Source: Verrucomicrobiales bacterium
GTDB taxonomy: Bacteria; Verrucomicrobiota; Verrucomicrobiia; Limisphaerales; JAYPXF01
Assembly: GCA_002715965.1 (NCBI GenBank)
Contig: PBAL01000029.1
Coordinates: forward strand, 1-39,340
Length of the DNA stretch: 39,340 bases
Direction: 5' to 3'
Under the pieces are notes generated by a model. It ran no database searches. It was given only the letters and a program-made list of their open reading frames with translations, and was not told where the DNA came from. Below are positions 24,299-33,473 of the stretch, in pieces. Position numbers and translations under genes: made by a program. Every line of letters starts with the position of its first letter. Within the stretch, counting starts at the first letter, position 1.

Positions 24299-27200
24299 TT
24301 ACGAAGATGCTTCTGCGCTCGGCAGGGCCTTTTTGCCTCCCAATTCGAAGTCCCAGACCGATTTGCAGATCGCCCGAATGTCTTCGAGGATGAGGTAGTT
24401 GATGGGCACCAGGAACAAGGTGATCAGAGTGGCGAAGAGGATGCCGAAGCCAACGGAGATGCCCAAGGGGATCAGGAATTGCGCCTGCGTGCTTTTTTCG
24501 AAGAACACGGGAATCAATCCGGCAAAGGTTGTGAGGGAGGTCAGGATGATTGCGCGAAAGCGATCCCCCCCGGCGGTTTGCACGGCTTCAATGATCGTCT
24601 TGCCTTCCCGTCTACGTTTGTTGACGAAATCAACCATCAGCAGGCTGTCGTTCACCACCACGCCAGTGAGTGCCAGCATGCCAAAGATACTCATGATGCT
24701 CAGGACGTAGCCCATAATCATATGTCCAAGCACTGCCCCGATGAGCCCAAACGGAATGACGGACATCACAATCAATGGTTGAACGTATGATTTGAAGGGG
24801 ATGGCAAGCATCGCATAAATCACGAACAGGATCATGATCATGCTGCTGAACATGGTGCTGAATGATTCCGCGCGTTCCAGTGTTTCGCCGGAGAATTTGT
24901 AGGACATGCCGGGGTAGTCCTTGATGATGGTCGCAAGAAATTCATTCATCTCCGATTCGACTTGTTGCACATCGACGCTTTCCTTGTCGATGTCGGCGGT
25001 GACGCTGATCGTTCGTTTGCGATCAAAACGCCGGATGGTTGAGAAACTCCTGCCCATCTCCGCTTCGGCAACCGAGGAGAACGGAACCTCCGTGCCTTCC
25101 GGCGTACGGATGTGCATGTTTTCCAGGGCTGCGAGAGATTCGCGTTCATCTTTCGGATAGCGAACCATGACGCGAATATCATCGCGCCCCCGTTGAATGC
25201 GCTGCGCCTGTGCGCCGAAGAACGCCTGCCTTGCCTGGGTCGCCAGATCCACCTGGGTCAACCCAAGCAATTCGGCTTCGGGTTTGACTTTCAGTTTTAT
25301 CTCAGGCTTGCCGTCCTGAAACGTATCCATGATGTCGAACACGCCGGCGTATTCTCCCAGCTTTTCTTTAACCCTGGAGGAGGCGTCAGACAGTTGGTCG
25401 AAATCTGGTCCTGCCAGTTCAATGTCAATTGGGTCGCCCCCTCGACCGATCTCTGCACGAAAACTCAGCTCCTTGGCACCTGAGATCGGACCAATCAGGT
25501 CACGCCACTCGTTGACGAGCGCCCGCGAATCGACCTCAAGTCCCTCGGGGCGATCCTCGGCCGCAATCAATTTGAACGACACCTCGCCAAGATTCGACAC
25601 ACCACTGCGACCACCTCCCCCGCCGGGTCGACTTCGGGTAATGCCGGAACCACCTGAGACGGACATGATGTCCTGGATAATGTTTTTACCACTGGCAGGG
25701 TCGCGATACTTCTCACGTAAATTGAACGCTGCTGCAGCAATCCGCTCGACATGAGTTGCGGTGATATCCTCATGAGTACCCAGAGGCATGGCCAAGCGGG
25801 CGGTTGCTGTTTCACTTGCTATCCGCGGGAAGTAGACAAATCTGACGTGGCTTCCTCCGATCAATCCGCCAATCAGGATAGCTCCGCCAAGAAAGATCGA
25901 TATCGTCACATATCGATGGCGGGTGGCTACACCGAGCAAGGGGCCGTAGACATTCCGAACGAACCATTCCAGGCCGTCCGCAAAGAAGCGCTGGAACTTC
26001 ATGAGAGGATTCAACGTCGCACGATCTTTCTTGCCCGTAGCCAGATGCTTGAGATGAGCAGGAAGAATCAGCTTCGACTCGACCAGCGAGAACAGCAGCA
26101 CGGGAATGACCACGATTGGGATTTGCGCGAATATTCGCCCTCGATTCCCTTCAATCATCATCAACGGAATGAAAGCCACCATCGTCGTGAGCACTCCAAA
26201 AATCACCGGCGTGGCCACTTCATGCGTTCCTTCAATCGCTGCGGCCGTGGCGTCGTCGTTCTTCTCAAGATGCTTGAAGATATTCTCCCCGGTAACGATG
26301 GCATCATCGACGACAATTCCGATGACCAGGATGAACCCAAACAGGCTGAAGATATTGAAAGTCGTCCCCATGGCCGGCATGAGGGCGATCGCGCCCAGCA
26401 TGGAAATGGGAAGCCCCAGAAAGACCCAGAAGGCGATCGACGGCCGCAGGAACAACGCCAACACGACGATCACCAGTAGCGCTCCCCATCTCGCGCTTGA
26501 AAGCAGAGAGTTCAGACGGCCTTTCACGATCCGAGAGCGATCCTCCCAATAGCCGATCGAGACGCCAGCAGGCAATTCGCCCTGCTGTTTCGCCATGTAG
26601 TCCTTCACCGACTCTGCAAGCGTGATTGCATTCTGGTCCCCTACTCGGTAAACGGTGATGAGCACGCTGCGTTCGCCGTTGAATTCCGCATGCAATGGCA
26701 TCTCCTCGAAACCGTCCTTCACGATCGCGAGATCACCGATTGTCAGGCGGGTTCCGTCGTCCCGCGTCATCAGAACAATTCTTTCAAAATCCTCCTTCAC
26801 ATACGCCTGCCCCTTGGAACGCAGCAGAATCTCCCCGCTGCGACTTCGTATGGATCCCGCCGGCAAATCAATGGAGGAACGTGAAACGGCACGAGACACT
26901 GCGTTCAAGGTCAGGCCATGGCGTCGCAATGTTTCCTCCGACACCTCGATGGCGATTTCGTAAGGTCGCACCGCGCCGACTTCGGCCTGAGTGATGCCAG
27001 GAATCTGGGTCAGGTCGTCGCGGACCAGTTCGGCAAGTTGTCGAAGTTCCCGCTCAACCAGGTTACCAGCGAGAACAACGGTGATCACGGCACTCTTCCG
27101 GGCTGCCACGCGAAGGACAGGTTTCTCGGTGTTGTCCGGAAAGGTGTTGATGGAATCCACCCGGTTCTTGATGTCGTCAAGCAGTTCGCGCGCCTCGTAG

Positions 27201-27532
27201 CCCTTGGCAACCTGCACCGTCAATGCGCCATGCCCTTCCGATGACGATGAGGTGATTTTCTCGATGCCGACCAGATCCTGAATCGCCTCTTCAATCTTGA
27301 TGACGATTGATTCTTCTGTCTCAGCCGGGGTTGCCCCGCGGTATTCAACGCCGATTTCGATTGCGTCCAATTCAAAGTCCGGAAAGACCTCGGTCGGAAT
27401 GTTCTTCCAAAGTGCGTATCCACCCCCGCCCAACAACGCGAACATCAGCAGATTGGCGGCAACTGCATTCCGCGCAAACCAGGCAATGATGCCGGTATGC
27501 TTGCTCTCCGCAGAGTCGTTCTCAACAATCAT
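24299..27532 (-). CDS. RND-family efflux permease (AcrB/HAE1-like)
   Basis: A 1077-residue inner-membrane proton antiporter that forms the pump of a tripartite efflux system. The architecture is typical: a first helix near residues 16-40 (WFARNAVAANLLMFALLGGG), then a large periplasmic porter loop. A six-helix block follows with GIVVDDAIVTGENI, the conserved Asp pair of helix 4. The second half repeats this, with GVVVNDSLLMVDFVNK. A glycine/arginine-rich GGGGGRSG segment in the second periplasmic loop is a local insertion. Length matches the family. Its ATG overlaps the adaptor's stop by four bases (27529-27532), so it is the last gene of the operon. Substrate (drug, metal or lipid) is unknown. 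Confidence 0.95.
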   Translation of the reverse strand: MIVENDSAESKHTGIIAWFARNAVAANLLMFALLGGGGYALWKNIPTEVFPDFELDAIEIGVEYRGATPAETEESIVIKIEEAIQDLVGIEKITSSSSEGHGALTVQVAKGYEARELLDDIKNRVDSINTFPDNTEKPVLRVAARKSAVITVVLAGNLVERELRQLAELVRDDLTQIPGITQAEVGAVRPYEIAIEVSEETLRRHGLTLNAVSRAVSRSSIDLPAGSIRSRSGEILLRSKGQAYVKEDFERIVLMTRDDGTRLTIGDLAIVKDGFEEMPLHAEFNGERSVLITVYRVGDQNAITLAESVKDYMAKQQGELPAGVSIGYWEDRSRIVKGRLNSLLSSARWGALLVIVVLALFLRPSIAFWVFLGLPISMLGAIALMPAMGTTFNIFSLFGFILVIGIVVDDAIVTGENIFKHLEKNDDATAAAIEGTHEVATPVIFGVLTTMVAFIPLMMIEGNRGRIFAQIPIVVIPVLLFSLVESKLILPAHLKHLATGKKDRATLNPLMKFQRFFADGLEWFVRNVYGPLLGVATRHRYVTISIFLGGAILIGGLIGGSHVRFVYFPRIASETATARLAMPLGTHEDITATHVERIAAAAFNLREKYRDPASGKNIIQDIMSVSGGSGITRSRPGGGGGRSGVSNLGEVSFKLIAAEDRPEGLEVDSRALVNEWRDLIGPISGAKELSFRAEIGRGGDPIDIELAGPDFDQLSDASSRVKEKLGEYAGVFDIMDTFQDGKPEIKLKVKPEAELLGLTQVDLATQARQAFFGAQAQRIQRGRDDIRVMVRYPKDERESLAALENMHIRTPEGTEVPFSSVAEAEMGRSFSTIRRFDRKRTISVTADIDKESVDVQQVESEMNEFLATIIKDYPGMSYKFSGETLERAESFSTMFSSMIMILFVIYAMLAIPFKSYVQPLIVMSVIPFGLIGAVLGHMIMGYVLSIMSIFGMLALTGVVVNDSLLMVDFVNKRRREGKTIIEAVQTAGGDRFRAIILTSLTTFAGLIPVFFEKSTQAQFLIPLGISVGFGILFATLITLFLVPINYLILEDIRAICKSVWDFELGGKKALPSAEASS

Positions 27533-28803
27533 TGTTCACCTCCGGGAGGCCGCTTTCCTTTGCCCTTTCCACCTTTCTTTCCACCGGGACCGCCCTGTCC
27601 ACGGGGCTTCTGACTCTCCAACATGCGTACGCCTTCACCTTCGATATCCGGAATGACAGACGCGCCATTTACCGCAAATGGAAGCGAGGTGAGACACAGC
27701 AATGAACCCGGTTTCACCCCACCTGTCACCACGACATTTTTCGAATCACGCCAGGCAACTTCTACCGCATGGCGACTCAGTTTGTTCTCCGGATCAATCA
27801 ATAGAATCTCCCCATCATGCCGAACGCTTTCGCGTGGGATGACAAATGCTCTCTCCATCGTCTTCCCTTGGATCTTGGCCCTCACAAACATGCCAACTTT
27901 CAGGGGCGGTTGGCCCGTGTCTTTCCGTCCGTATGGGTCGTCCACCTGCGCCACCACGAACAGCTGGCGACTCCGCGTATCCACCGCGCCTTCTGCACGC
28001 ACGATTCGCCCATGCCAGATGAACTCCTGTTGGCCTAATCGCGTCGTCAGTTCCACCTCCGGCTCGGATTGAGCGCGAGAAACGTTCTCACCACGATAAG
28101 CCTCCGGAACGTCCACATGGGCGAGCTGCTGGTTGGATAGCGGCAGACGAATCTCCGCGTAATCAACGGCGTAAATGCTCGCCAGAACAGTGCCGGGCGT
28201 CACGAGTCGACCCACGTCCACGCTCTGATCCAGTATCCGTCCGGCATAAGGTGCACGAATCTCCGTGCGATCCAGATCCCGCTGCGCGCGTTCAACCCGC
28301 GCCTTGGCGGACACGACATTCGAACTGGCCTTGGCCAACTGAGGTTTGCGGAGCGCGAGGGCATTCGGTTTACCTTTGCGCCCCAAGCGCTTCCAGTCTT
28401 CTGCAGCCTGTTCAGCCAGGGCCTTCTCTTCCTCAAAACTGGATTCAGCATCAGTCAGGGTTGCTTGGGCAATCGTAAGCGCGTTCTCGTAGTCGCGTTT
28501 GTCAATGCGTAGAAGCACCTCGCCTTTCTCAAAGAATCCGCCGTCGCGAAAGTTTGGTGACACTTCAACGACCACGCCGGTGACCTGAGGATTGAGGGTT
28601 CCTTCCGTGCGCGGCCGAACCGTTCCCTGCGACGCAACGCTGACCGTGTATGATGTGGGTGTGATGCGTGCAGCCTTCACGTGAGTGTGTGTCGGTGGCG
28701 CACTGAATCGGCGTGGCGGTTCCTTGGGATCTATCCAGCGTTTGGCTTGATGACCACAGAGTCCCAGAATCACGAAGGGAATGATGAAGCGGAAGATTTT
28801 CAT
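27529..28803 (-). CDS. RND efflux periplasmic adaptor (membrane fusion protein)
   Basis: A 424-residue HlyD/AcrA-like adaptor linking the RND permease to its outer-membrane duct. An N-terminal hydrophobic segment (about residues 3-17) anchors or exports it. Next come a barrel-sandwich hybrid half (TGVVVEVSPNFRDGGFFEKGEVLLRID) and an alpha-helical hairpin at roughly 110-175. The second lipoyl half (TEIRAPYAGRILDQSVDVGRLVTPG) and beta-barrel domains follow. The end is a Gly/Lys-rich low-complexity tail (GGPGGKKGGKGKGK), unusual for adaptors. ATGA overlaps at both ends (28800-28803 and 27529-27532) tie it to the neighbouring genes in one operon. Confidence 0.94.
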   Translation of the reverse strand: MKIFRFIIPFVILGLCGHQAKRWIDPKEPPRRFSAPPTHTHVKAARITPTSYTVSVASQGTVRPRTEGTLNPQVTGVVVEVSPNFRDGGFFEKGEVLLRIDKRDYENALTIAQATLTDAESSFEEEKALAEQAAEDWKRLGRKGKPNALALRKPQLAKASSNVVSAKARVERAQRDLDRTEIRAPYAGRILDQSVDVGRLVTPGTVLASIYAVDYAEIRLPLSNQQLAHVDVPEAYRGENVSRAQSEPEVELTTRLGQQEFIWHGRIVRAEGAVDTRSRQLFVVAQVDDPYGRKDTGQPPLKVGMFVRAKIQGKTMERAFVIPRESVRHDGEILLIDPENKLSRHAVEVAWRDSKNVVVTGGVKPGSLLCLTSLPFAVNGASVIPDIEGEGVRMLESQKPRGQGGPGGKKGGKGKGKRPPGGEQ

Positions 28804-30215
28804 TCGTCAGAAGAATGCTCGTTTGGCGCGGGCGTATTGAAGTCACCACCGAGGGCGAGATAGAGATCGACACGGTTTTGCAGGCGGGCGCGGGTCACGG
28901 CGTGGAGCGAACTGCGGGCGTTCACGGAACGGCGTTGCGAATCCAGGAGGGTCACGATCCCAGCCAGGCCGCGATCGTACCGCTCCCAGGCGAGTTCTTC
29001 GGCCGCGATGGATTCTTCGGCCGCGACTTTCAGGGCTGACTCCTGCGCCTTGAAGTGCGTTTCGTTTGCAAGTGAGTTCTCGACGTCCTGAAAGGCTAAC
29101 AGGATGGATTGAGAATAGGTTGCCACCTGTTCCAGCAACTGAGCTTTGCTCCTGGCCCGTGCACCACGCAACGCGCCACCACGGAAGAGTGGTTGAACGA
29201 GATTTGCCGCCAGCCGCCAGACGTTTTGATCGGGGTCGATGAGATCTTCGAGTGCTGCTGATGATGTGCCACCACTTGCCGTCAGGCTGATGGTAGGGAG
29301 TAGGTCTTTCTTCGCAGCACTCAGACGTTCATCCGCGGATGCAAGACGTCGTTCCGCAGCCAAGAGGTCCGGACGGCGAGCAATGATCTCAGAAGGCAGC
29401 CCTGCCGGGATGGGACGCGTGGATTTGGGGAGTTCCGGCGCGACCGAGATTTCATCCTTGGGATATCGACCGAGAAGCACTTCCAGCAAACGGGCCGCAA
29501 CGTCACGTTCGCGTTTTCGTGCACGGAGCATGGCTTCAGCACTGGCAACGTTCGCACGGGTAAGCCGAACATCCAATGCCTGCCGAATGCCGCGTTCAAA
29601 CCCCTCTTCCACCACCGTCAGATTTGTTTGAAAACTCGCATGAGCCGATTCCGCCAGGCGCAGTTGCAGGTCCGCTTCAATTAGTCGAAACCAGGATTTC
29701 GCAACCGTTCCGGCCAACGAAAACTGAGCCGCATTGAAATCCTCCTGGGCGGCTTCAGCATCCGCGTAGGCTGCGCGACCTCGATTGGCAAGCTTGCCCC
29801 AGAGATCCAGCTCCCACGCGAATCGCATGCCGATGTCAAACGTATCGAGCTTCGGATTCGTCAGCCGGAATCCCTGGGTATTCACCCGCTTGTTACGAGC
29901 TCCACCGAGATCCGCATTGACGGTTGGCAGCCTGCCAGCGTTCTGAACCCGCACTGTTCCCATGGCGGCCATCAGGCGCGCAGCGGACACCTGCAAATCG
30001 AGGTTGTTTTCCTGTGCTTCTGCAACCAGCGCGGTCAATCGCTTATCCTGAAAATCTTCCAGCCAACCATCAACGTGCGACGTTACTGCATCGGTAGCCG
30101 CCGAGAATTTTGGAGGCGGATGAACGCTGCTCAATTGTGAGCGCGAACCGGGCGAACCACAGCCGGTCGTCAGCGCGAACACAATGGCAGCAATATGCAG
30201 CTTCTTGCCAGTCAT
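28800..30215 (-). CDS. RND outer-membrane lipoprotein, NodT/OprM type
   Basis: A 471-residue outer-membrane factor and first gene of the efflux operon. The signal peptide ends in the lipobox LTTGC, giving lipidated Cys19. The mature part shows the duplicated TolC-type helices, with the NodT hallmark RPDLLAAERRLASADERLSA near residues 290-310 and VNADLGGARNKR-type strand segments. Length fits the OprM/NodT group. Its stop overlaps the adaptor's ATG. It would complete the tripartite pump with the two genes that follow. The second, non-lipidated TolC-family protein at 19905 is therefore likely to serve another exporter. Confidence 0.93.
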   Translation of the reverse strand: MTGKKLHIAAIVFALTTGCGSPGSRSQLSSVHPPPKFSAATDAVTSHVDGWLEDFQDKRLTALVAEAQENNLDLQVSAARLMAAMGTVRVQNAGRLPTVNADLGGARNKRVNTQGFRLTNPKLDTFDIGMRFAWELDLWGKLANRGRAAYADAEAAQEDFNAAQFSLAGTVAKSWFRLIEADLQLRLAESAHASFQTNLTVVEEGFERGIRQALDVRLTRANVASAEAMLRARKRERDVAARLLEVLLGRYPKDEISVAPELPKSTRPIPAGLPSEIIARRPDLLAAERRLASADERLSAAKKDLLPTISLTASGGTSSAALEDLIDPDQNVWRLAANLVQPLFRGGALRGARARSKAQLLEQVATYSQSILLAFQDVENSLANETHFKAQESALKVAAEESIAAEELAWERYDRGLAGIVTLLDSQRRSVNARSSLHAVTRARLQNRVDLYLALGGDFNTPAPNEHSSDE

Positions 30216-30342
30216 GGTGAGGCGCGAAAAGTAGGCGAGCAGAACATCCCGGGCAAGTTATTGGTTCGATGATGAGGAAGTCATTACGACGAACAACGAT
30301 CCGTGCCGTCGCGTGTCCGTTTATCCGGCTGCGATGCCTCCC

Positions 30343-31251
30343 CTACCTTGGCTGCAATTCTTCCGTGGTCTCGATCTTCAACATCTCACGGACGACGTCG
30401 AAGGTCTGTTCGGGAACCATTTTGTATCCCCCACCGGGTGTGCAGCTGATCAATTCCGGACTTCGGCTGGCGAGCGCCAAAGCCGTTCCAAGTTCCACCC
30501 GAAGCAGTTTGTCGATGTCCGGACCGGCCGCAATGACCGGGCCGGGAAAGACTGGTGATCGCCATACTTCGCGGACATCAGAATCTTCCTTGAGCACCCC
30601 TTGAAAACCGAAATCCGAATCCATCACCAAAACCGCATCCACTTCGAAGCGCGCCTCTTCCCCCTTGCTCAAAAGCAGTTTTCGCAACCCGTCCATCGCG
30701 GCCGCCTGGCGCATAAGCTTGGGTTTCAGTTCTTCCCAAATCTTGAACTCCTCATCTGTGAATGGGGAATTGTAGAAACGGCCTTGCAGGCCCTTCATGC
30801 GTAATATGCAGATTCGCCGCGCATCCAGACGAACGTCTTCCAGCGATTGCATCTCGGACTCCTGGCGCACGACAAGACTGGTCTGGAATCCGTAATTCCC
30901 ATCCGCACGCATGACGCCCGCGACAACATTGGCCAACTCGTTGGTCTTGAGCCGCACGTAGGCTTCGGAAGCGATTTGCGCGAACTCAACCTTTCCAGCC
31001 TTCAACAGCTTCAGCGCAGCGGCTTCGTCGCGGACAAAGCGAAATTCAACCTTGCGATTCACGCGTTCACTGAGGAATTCGCGAAGGGGGGCGTAGGCCA
31101 GCTGAGGATCGTCTCCCTCAATGGCGCCAGGCAGCGCGATACTGATTTCCTTCCCTGCCGGGTACGCCACGACTTCCTGCGCACTCGCACTCGCACCGAG
31201 AATCATCACGATTCCGATCATCGAAAAAGTACGTTGCAGCAGGTGGTTCAC
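30343..31251 (-). CDS. PhnD-like phosphate/phosphonate-type periplasmic binding protein
   Basis: A 302-residue exported solute-binding protein with a signal peptide (residues 1-24, ending ASASA). It belongs to the PhnD/SsuA-like family: ISIALPGAIEGDDPQLAYAPLREFLSER opens lobe 1, followed by VEFAQIASEAYVRLK. The family binds phosphonate, phosphite or phosphate, but binding specificity cannot be read here. No ABC permease or ATPase gene accompanies it, so it is an orphan that may feed a distant transporter or act as a sensor. It is co-oriented with the RND operon, 127 bases upstream of the NodT-type gene. Read-through is possible, but I see no overlap. Confidence 0.85.
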   Translation of the reverse strand: MNHLLQRTFSMIGIVMILGASASAQEVVAYPAGKEISIALPGAIEGDDPQLAYAPLREFLSERVNRKVEFRFVRDEAAALKLLKAGKVEFAQIASEAYVRLKTNELANVVAGVMRADGNYGFQTSLVVRQESEMQSLEDVRLDARRICILRMKGLQGRFYNSPFTDEEFKIWEELKPKLMRQAAAMDGLRKLLLSKGEEARFEVDAVLVMDSDFGFQGVLKEDSDVREVWRSPVFPGPVIAAGPDIDKLLRVELGTALALASRSPELISCTPGGGYKMVPEQTFDVVREMLKIETTEELQPR

Positions 31252-31340
31252 AACTTGTGTATCGACTGGGCTTTACTTGACCTAATTCGGACGAAGGCCG
31301 ATGCGCAAGGCAAATTCTATGGGAGAAACCCGATCGGAGT

Positions 31341-31637
31341 TTACGCCTCACCGAATTTCGCCTCGAAGAGCGCTTCGAGTTCGCGCACCGCCTGCTCGGC
31401 ATCGGAGCCACTGACTTCCAGCTTCAACTGGCAGCCTGGACCTGCAGCCAACATCAGCAAGCCCATGATGCTCTTCCCGTTGATGCGTTCCCCATCCTTT
31501 TCAAGCGCAATCTCCGACTCGAATTTCGATGCTGCCTTGACGAACATCGCAGCCGGACGAGCATGAATGCCGTCCTTGTTCCCGACCACCAATTTCCGGG
31601 TGATCGTCTCTGCCACATTGTCCTCTGCTGCGCTCAT
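31341..31637 (-). CDS. HPr-family phosphocarrier protein
   Basis: A 98-residue HPr protein. His25 lies in KDGIHARPAAMFV (the site phosphorylated by enzyme I, His15 in standard numbering). Ser56 lies in INGKSIMGLLMLAAGPG (the HPrK regulatory site, standard Ser46). The ATG at 31637 adds about ten residues compared with classical HPr. The frame stays open much further upstream, but that part (31638-32306) is arginine-rich shadow sequence and overlaps other genes. The protein could serve a PTS or, as in many organisms with few PTS permeases, regulation alone. No ptsI or hprK is in the window. Confidence 0.92.
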   Translation of the reverse strand: MSAAEDNVAETITRKLVVGNKDGIHARPAAMFVKAASKFESEIALEKDGERINGKSIMGLLMLAAGPGCQLKLEVSGSDAEQAVRELEALFEAKFGEA

Positions 31638-31738
31638 CAAAGCCGGACAGCGTGATGATCGGGCACTGGATTTGCGAGTCAAAACTATGCACACAACAAA
31701 CGCTTGCACCCGGCGCGGATGTGGATAAAGTCCGCGCG

Positions 31739-31924
31739 ATGATTTTCTATAAGGCAGCTTTTGCGTGGTTGGCCGTGTCCGCCGTTCTCGGTTGGAGTAT
31801 CTACCAGACCGTGCGGCCGGAGAACCCCACTTGGACCCCGTTTTTTGTTGTTTTGTTCCTTTTTTGCGTCCTTGTCGCCTACACCGGATGCAAAGTCGAT
31901 GAGCCCGATGCGGATCATCATTAG
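31739..31924 (+). CDS. Small two-helix membrane protein
   Basis: A 61-residue protein read from the ATG at 31739; a longer frame from 31652 adds unconvincing sequence. Two hydrophobic segments are visible: residues about 6-20 (AFAWLAVSAVLGWSI) and 32-48 (FFVVLFLFCVLVAYTG). The tail is acidic and ends in two histidines. A strong intrinsic terminator follows 25 bases after the stop, which supports a real transcription unit. It is divergent from HPr, 101 bases away. I recognise no family. Confidence 0.6.
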   Translation: MIFYKAAFAWLAVSAVLGWSIYQTVRPENPTWTPFFVVLFLFCVLVAYTGCKVDEPDADHH

Positions 31925-31948
31925 GGATTTCTCGGCATGAAGAATTGA

Positions 31949-31974
31949 AAGCCCGCCATTTGGCGGGCTTTTTT
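31949..31974 (+). terminator. Strong intrinsic terminator after the small membrane gene
   Basis: AAGCCCGCC (31949-31957) pairs perfectly with GGCGGGCTT (31962-31970) around ATTT. A T-run continues to 31974. It serves the plus-strand gene ending at 31924; the opposite strand has no comparable T-run. Confidence 0.9.
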
Positions 31975-32050
31975 GTGCTCATCGGCTTTAAACACCAAAT
32001 ACGAGGAAGAAGAGCGTAATTCCTGGAAAACACCACCCGAACACCAGGTG

Positions 32051-32370
32051 TTACCCAATAACGAGTGCCCGTTCCCACATTGGGATGATCCGAGATGTCG
32101 AACGGAGAAGGAGTCCGAACGCGCCGAGAAAAACCAGTAGCAATCCACCGAACAACAACGGCCCCGGTATTCCCTCCAGTCGCACATTGCCCATGGGGGT
32201 GCGGATGAGGAAATCGAAGAACAGTATCGCAGTGGTGCCTCCGAAGAAGGTGAGCCAGGCCCAAACCAGAGGAGATCTGGGGGGGCTCCAGTTTTGACAT
32301 AACCATCCGGCATTCGGAGGATATGGTCTATCAGGGCCAAGAGTGCGAATCCACCGAAGAATAGTAACAC
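32051..32370 (-). pseudogene. Small multi-helix membrane protein broken by a one-base shift in a C7 run
   Basis: In the minus direction, a frame starting at the GTG at 32370 reads LLFFGGFALLALIDHILRMP and then DGYVKTGAPP. Coding sense then moves to another frame at seven C (plus-strand G7 at 32279-32285) and continues as RSPLVWAWLTFFGG, FFDFLIRTPMGNVRLEG and LLFGGLLLVFLGAFGLLL to a TAA at 32051. Adding one C restores a protein of about 107 residues with three hydrophobic segments. Upstream of 32370 the hydrophobic helix extends a little further (LIWV) in frame, with no start codon. An ATG at 32426 in another frame is an alternative beginning. I recognise no family. The neat repair by one base suggests a sequencing undercall or a very recent mutation. 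Confidence 0.5.
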
Positions 32371-32511
32371 CCATATAAGGTCGTCTTCAGCCCGCTCTGT
32401 TGCTGCAGATCGATTTCTGAATTCATGATCTCAACCTAGCGAGGAACTCGGACCTAAGTGAAGCGATGTTGAAGGTTTGAGCATCGATCTGGTGGATGTC
32501 CGACGCTGTTC

Positions 32512-32585
32512 GATTGTAGCGGGCGAGCATGAGTGAGCAGATCGCCATTGCAACATTCTGCTCACTCACACTCACGGCTACAATC
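32512..32585. repeat. Palindromic dispersed repeat, copy 1
   Basis: The left arm begins GATTGTAGCGGGCGAGC and continues with TGAGTGAGCAGA (32512-32541). The right arm is its near-perfect inverse, TCTGCTCACTCACACTCAC then GGCTACAATC (32557-32585), around a 15-base loop. The core GTAGC..GCGAGC..TGAGCGAGCAG is shared with copy 2 at 38577. It lies between convergent or unrelated genes and encodes nothing. REP-like element or non-autonomous MITE are both possible. Confidence 0.85.
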
Positions 32586-32598
32586 GTGCAATGCAAAA

Positions 32599-32623
32599 AC
32601 GCCGGAACTTTCGTTCCGGCGTT
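32599..32623 (-). terminator. Intrinsic terminator of the peroxiredoxin gene
   Basis: On the minus strand AACGCCGGAAC pairs with GTTCCGGCGTT around GAAA, followed by TTTGC. It stands 24 bases after the peroxiredoxin stop, in the right orientation. Confidence 0.85.
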
Positions 32624-32646
32624 TCGAATCTGAATTGAAAAATTCC

Positions 32647-33282
32647 TTACTTATTCGGCTGCGGGGTGGTCCGCAGGTAAGGCTTGATTTTGGTGAAGCC
32701 CTTCGGGAAAAGGCCCGTTGCCTCTTCGTCGGAGAGCGTGGGAACCACGATGCAGTCTTCACCGTCTTTCCAGTTCACCGGAGTGGCGACCTTGTGAACC
32801 GCAGTAAGCTGCAATGAATCGATCACGCGGAGGAGTTCGACGAAGTTGCGTCCGCAGGATGCGGGATAGGTGATGATGAGTTTGATCTTCTTGTCCGGTC
32901 CGACAATGAACACGGAACGGACGGTCGCGGTCGCGTCAGCGTTCGGGTGGATCATGTCGTAAAGCTCGGCCACTTTGCGATCCGGGTCGGCGATGATCGG
33001 AAAGTTCATCGTGCAGCCCTGGGTTTCCTCGATGTCCTTGGACCAGCCCTTGTGATCTTCAATCGGATCCACGCTGACCGCAGCAACCTTCACGTTCCGC
33101 TTGGCGAACTCATCCTTGAGTTTCGCGGCCTGACCCAACTCGGTCGTGCAGACCGGGGTGTAATCCGCAGGATGAGAGAAAAGAACCCCCCAGCCATCCC
33201 CGATCCATTCGTGCCAGTTGATTTCGCCTTCAGTGGTGTCCGCCGTGAAATTGGGCGCGTCGTCTGCAAGTCGTAGTGCCAT
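32647..33282 (-). CDS. 1-Cys peroxiredoxin (Prx6/AhpC-TSA family)
   Basis: A 211-residue thiol peroxidase that reduces hydrogen peroxide and alkyl hydroperoxides in the cytoplasm. The peroxidatic Cys45 is in HPADYTPVCTTELG, the Prx6-type motif. The conserved Arg is in SCGRNFVELLRVIDSLQL, and the C-terminal extension (WKDGEDCIVVPTLSDEEA) is the long dimerisation region of this subgroup. Extra cysteines occur at 90, 143 and in the C-terminal extension, so a 2-Cys-like mechanism is not excluded. The start is the ATG preceding LRLADDAPNF. It is monocistronic with its own terminator. Regulation by oxidative stress is likely, but no binding site was identified. Confidence 0.95.
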   Translation of the reverse strand: MALRLADDAPNFTADTTEGEINWHEWIGDGWGVLFSHPADYTPVCTTELGQAAKLKDEFAKRNVKVAAVSVDPIEDHKGWSKDIEETQGCTMNFPIIADPDRKVAELYDMIHPNADATATVRSVFIVGPDKKIKLIITYPASCGRNFVELLRVIDSLQLTAVHKVATPVNWKDGEDCIVVPTLSDEEATGLFPKGFTKIKPYLRTTPQPNK

Positions 33283-33473
33283 ATTGCTCAGTCGTAGTTA
33301 AGTTAAGTGAATTACTAATGTTTGTTTTGTTGCGGAAACGTAGTGATCCACCTGTAAACAGACAAGTGTTAATGCGGAAAGGTCTATTTGAAAGGAAAGA
33401 CTCTTGAAATGCACACCGCGTAATGCAGTTGAATTCTGCAATAAATGAAATAAACAACCTACAGGAGCATCAT

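Noticed and set aside
31341..32306. A 321-codon minus-strand frame covering HPr and everything upstream to 32306
   Set aside because: Only the last 98 codons resemble HPr. The upstream part is arginine-rich, overlaps the plus-strand small membrane gene, its terminator and the frameshifted membrane gene, and has no family resemblance.
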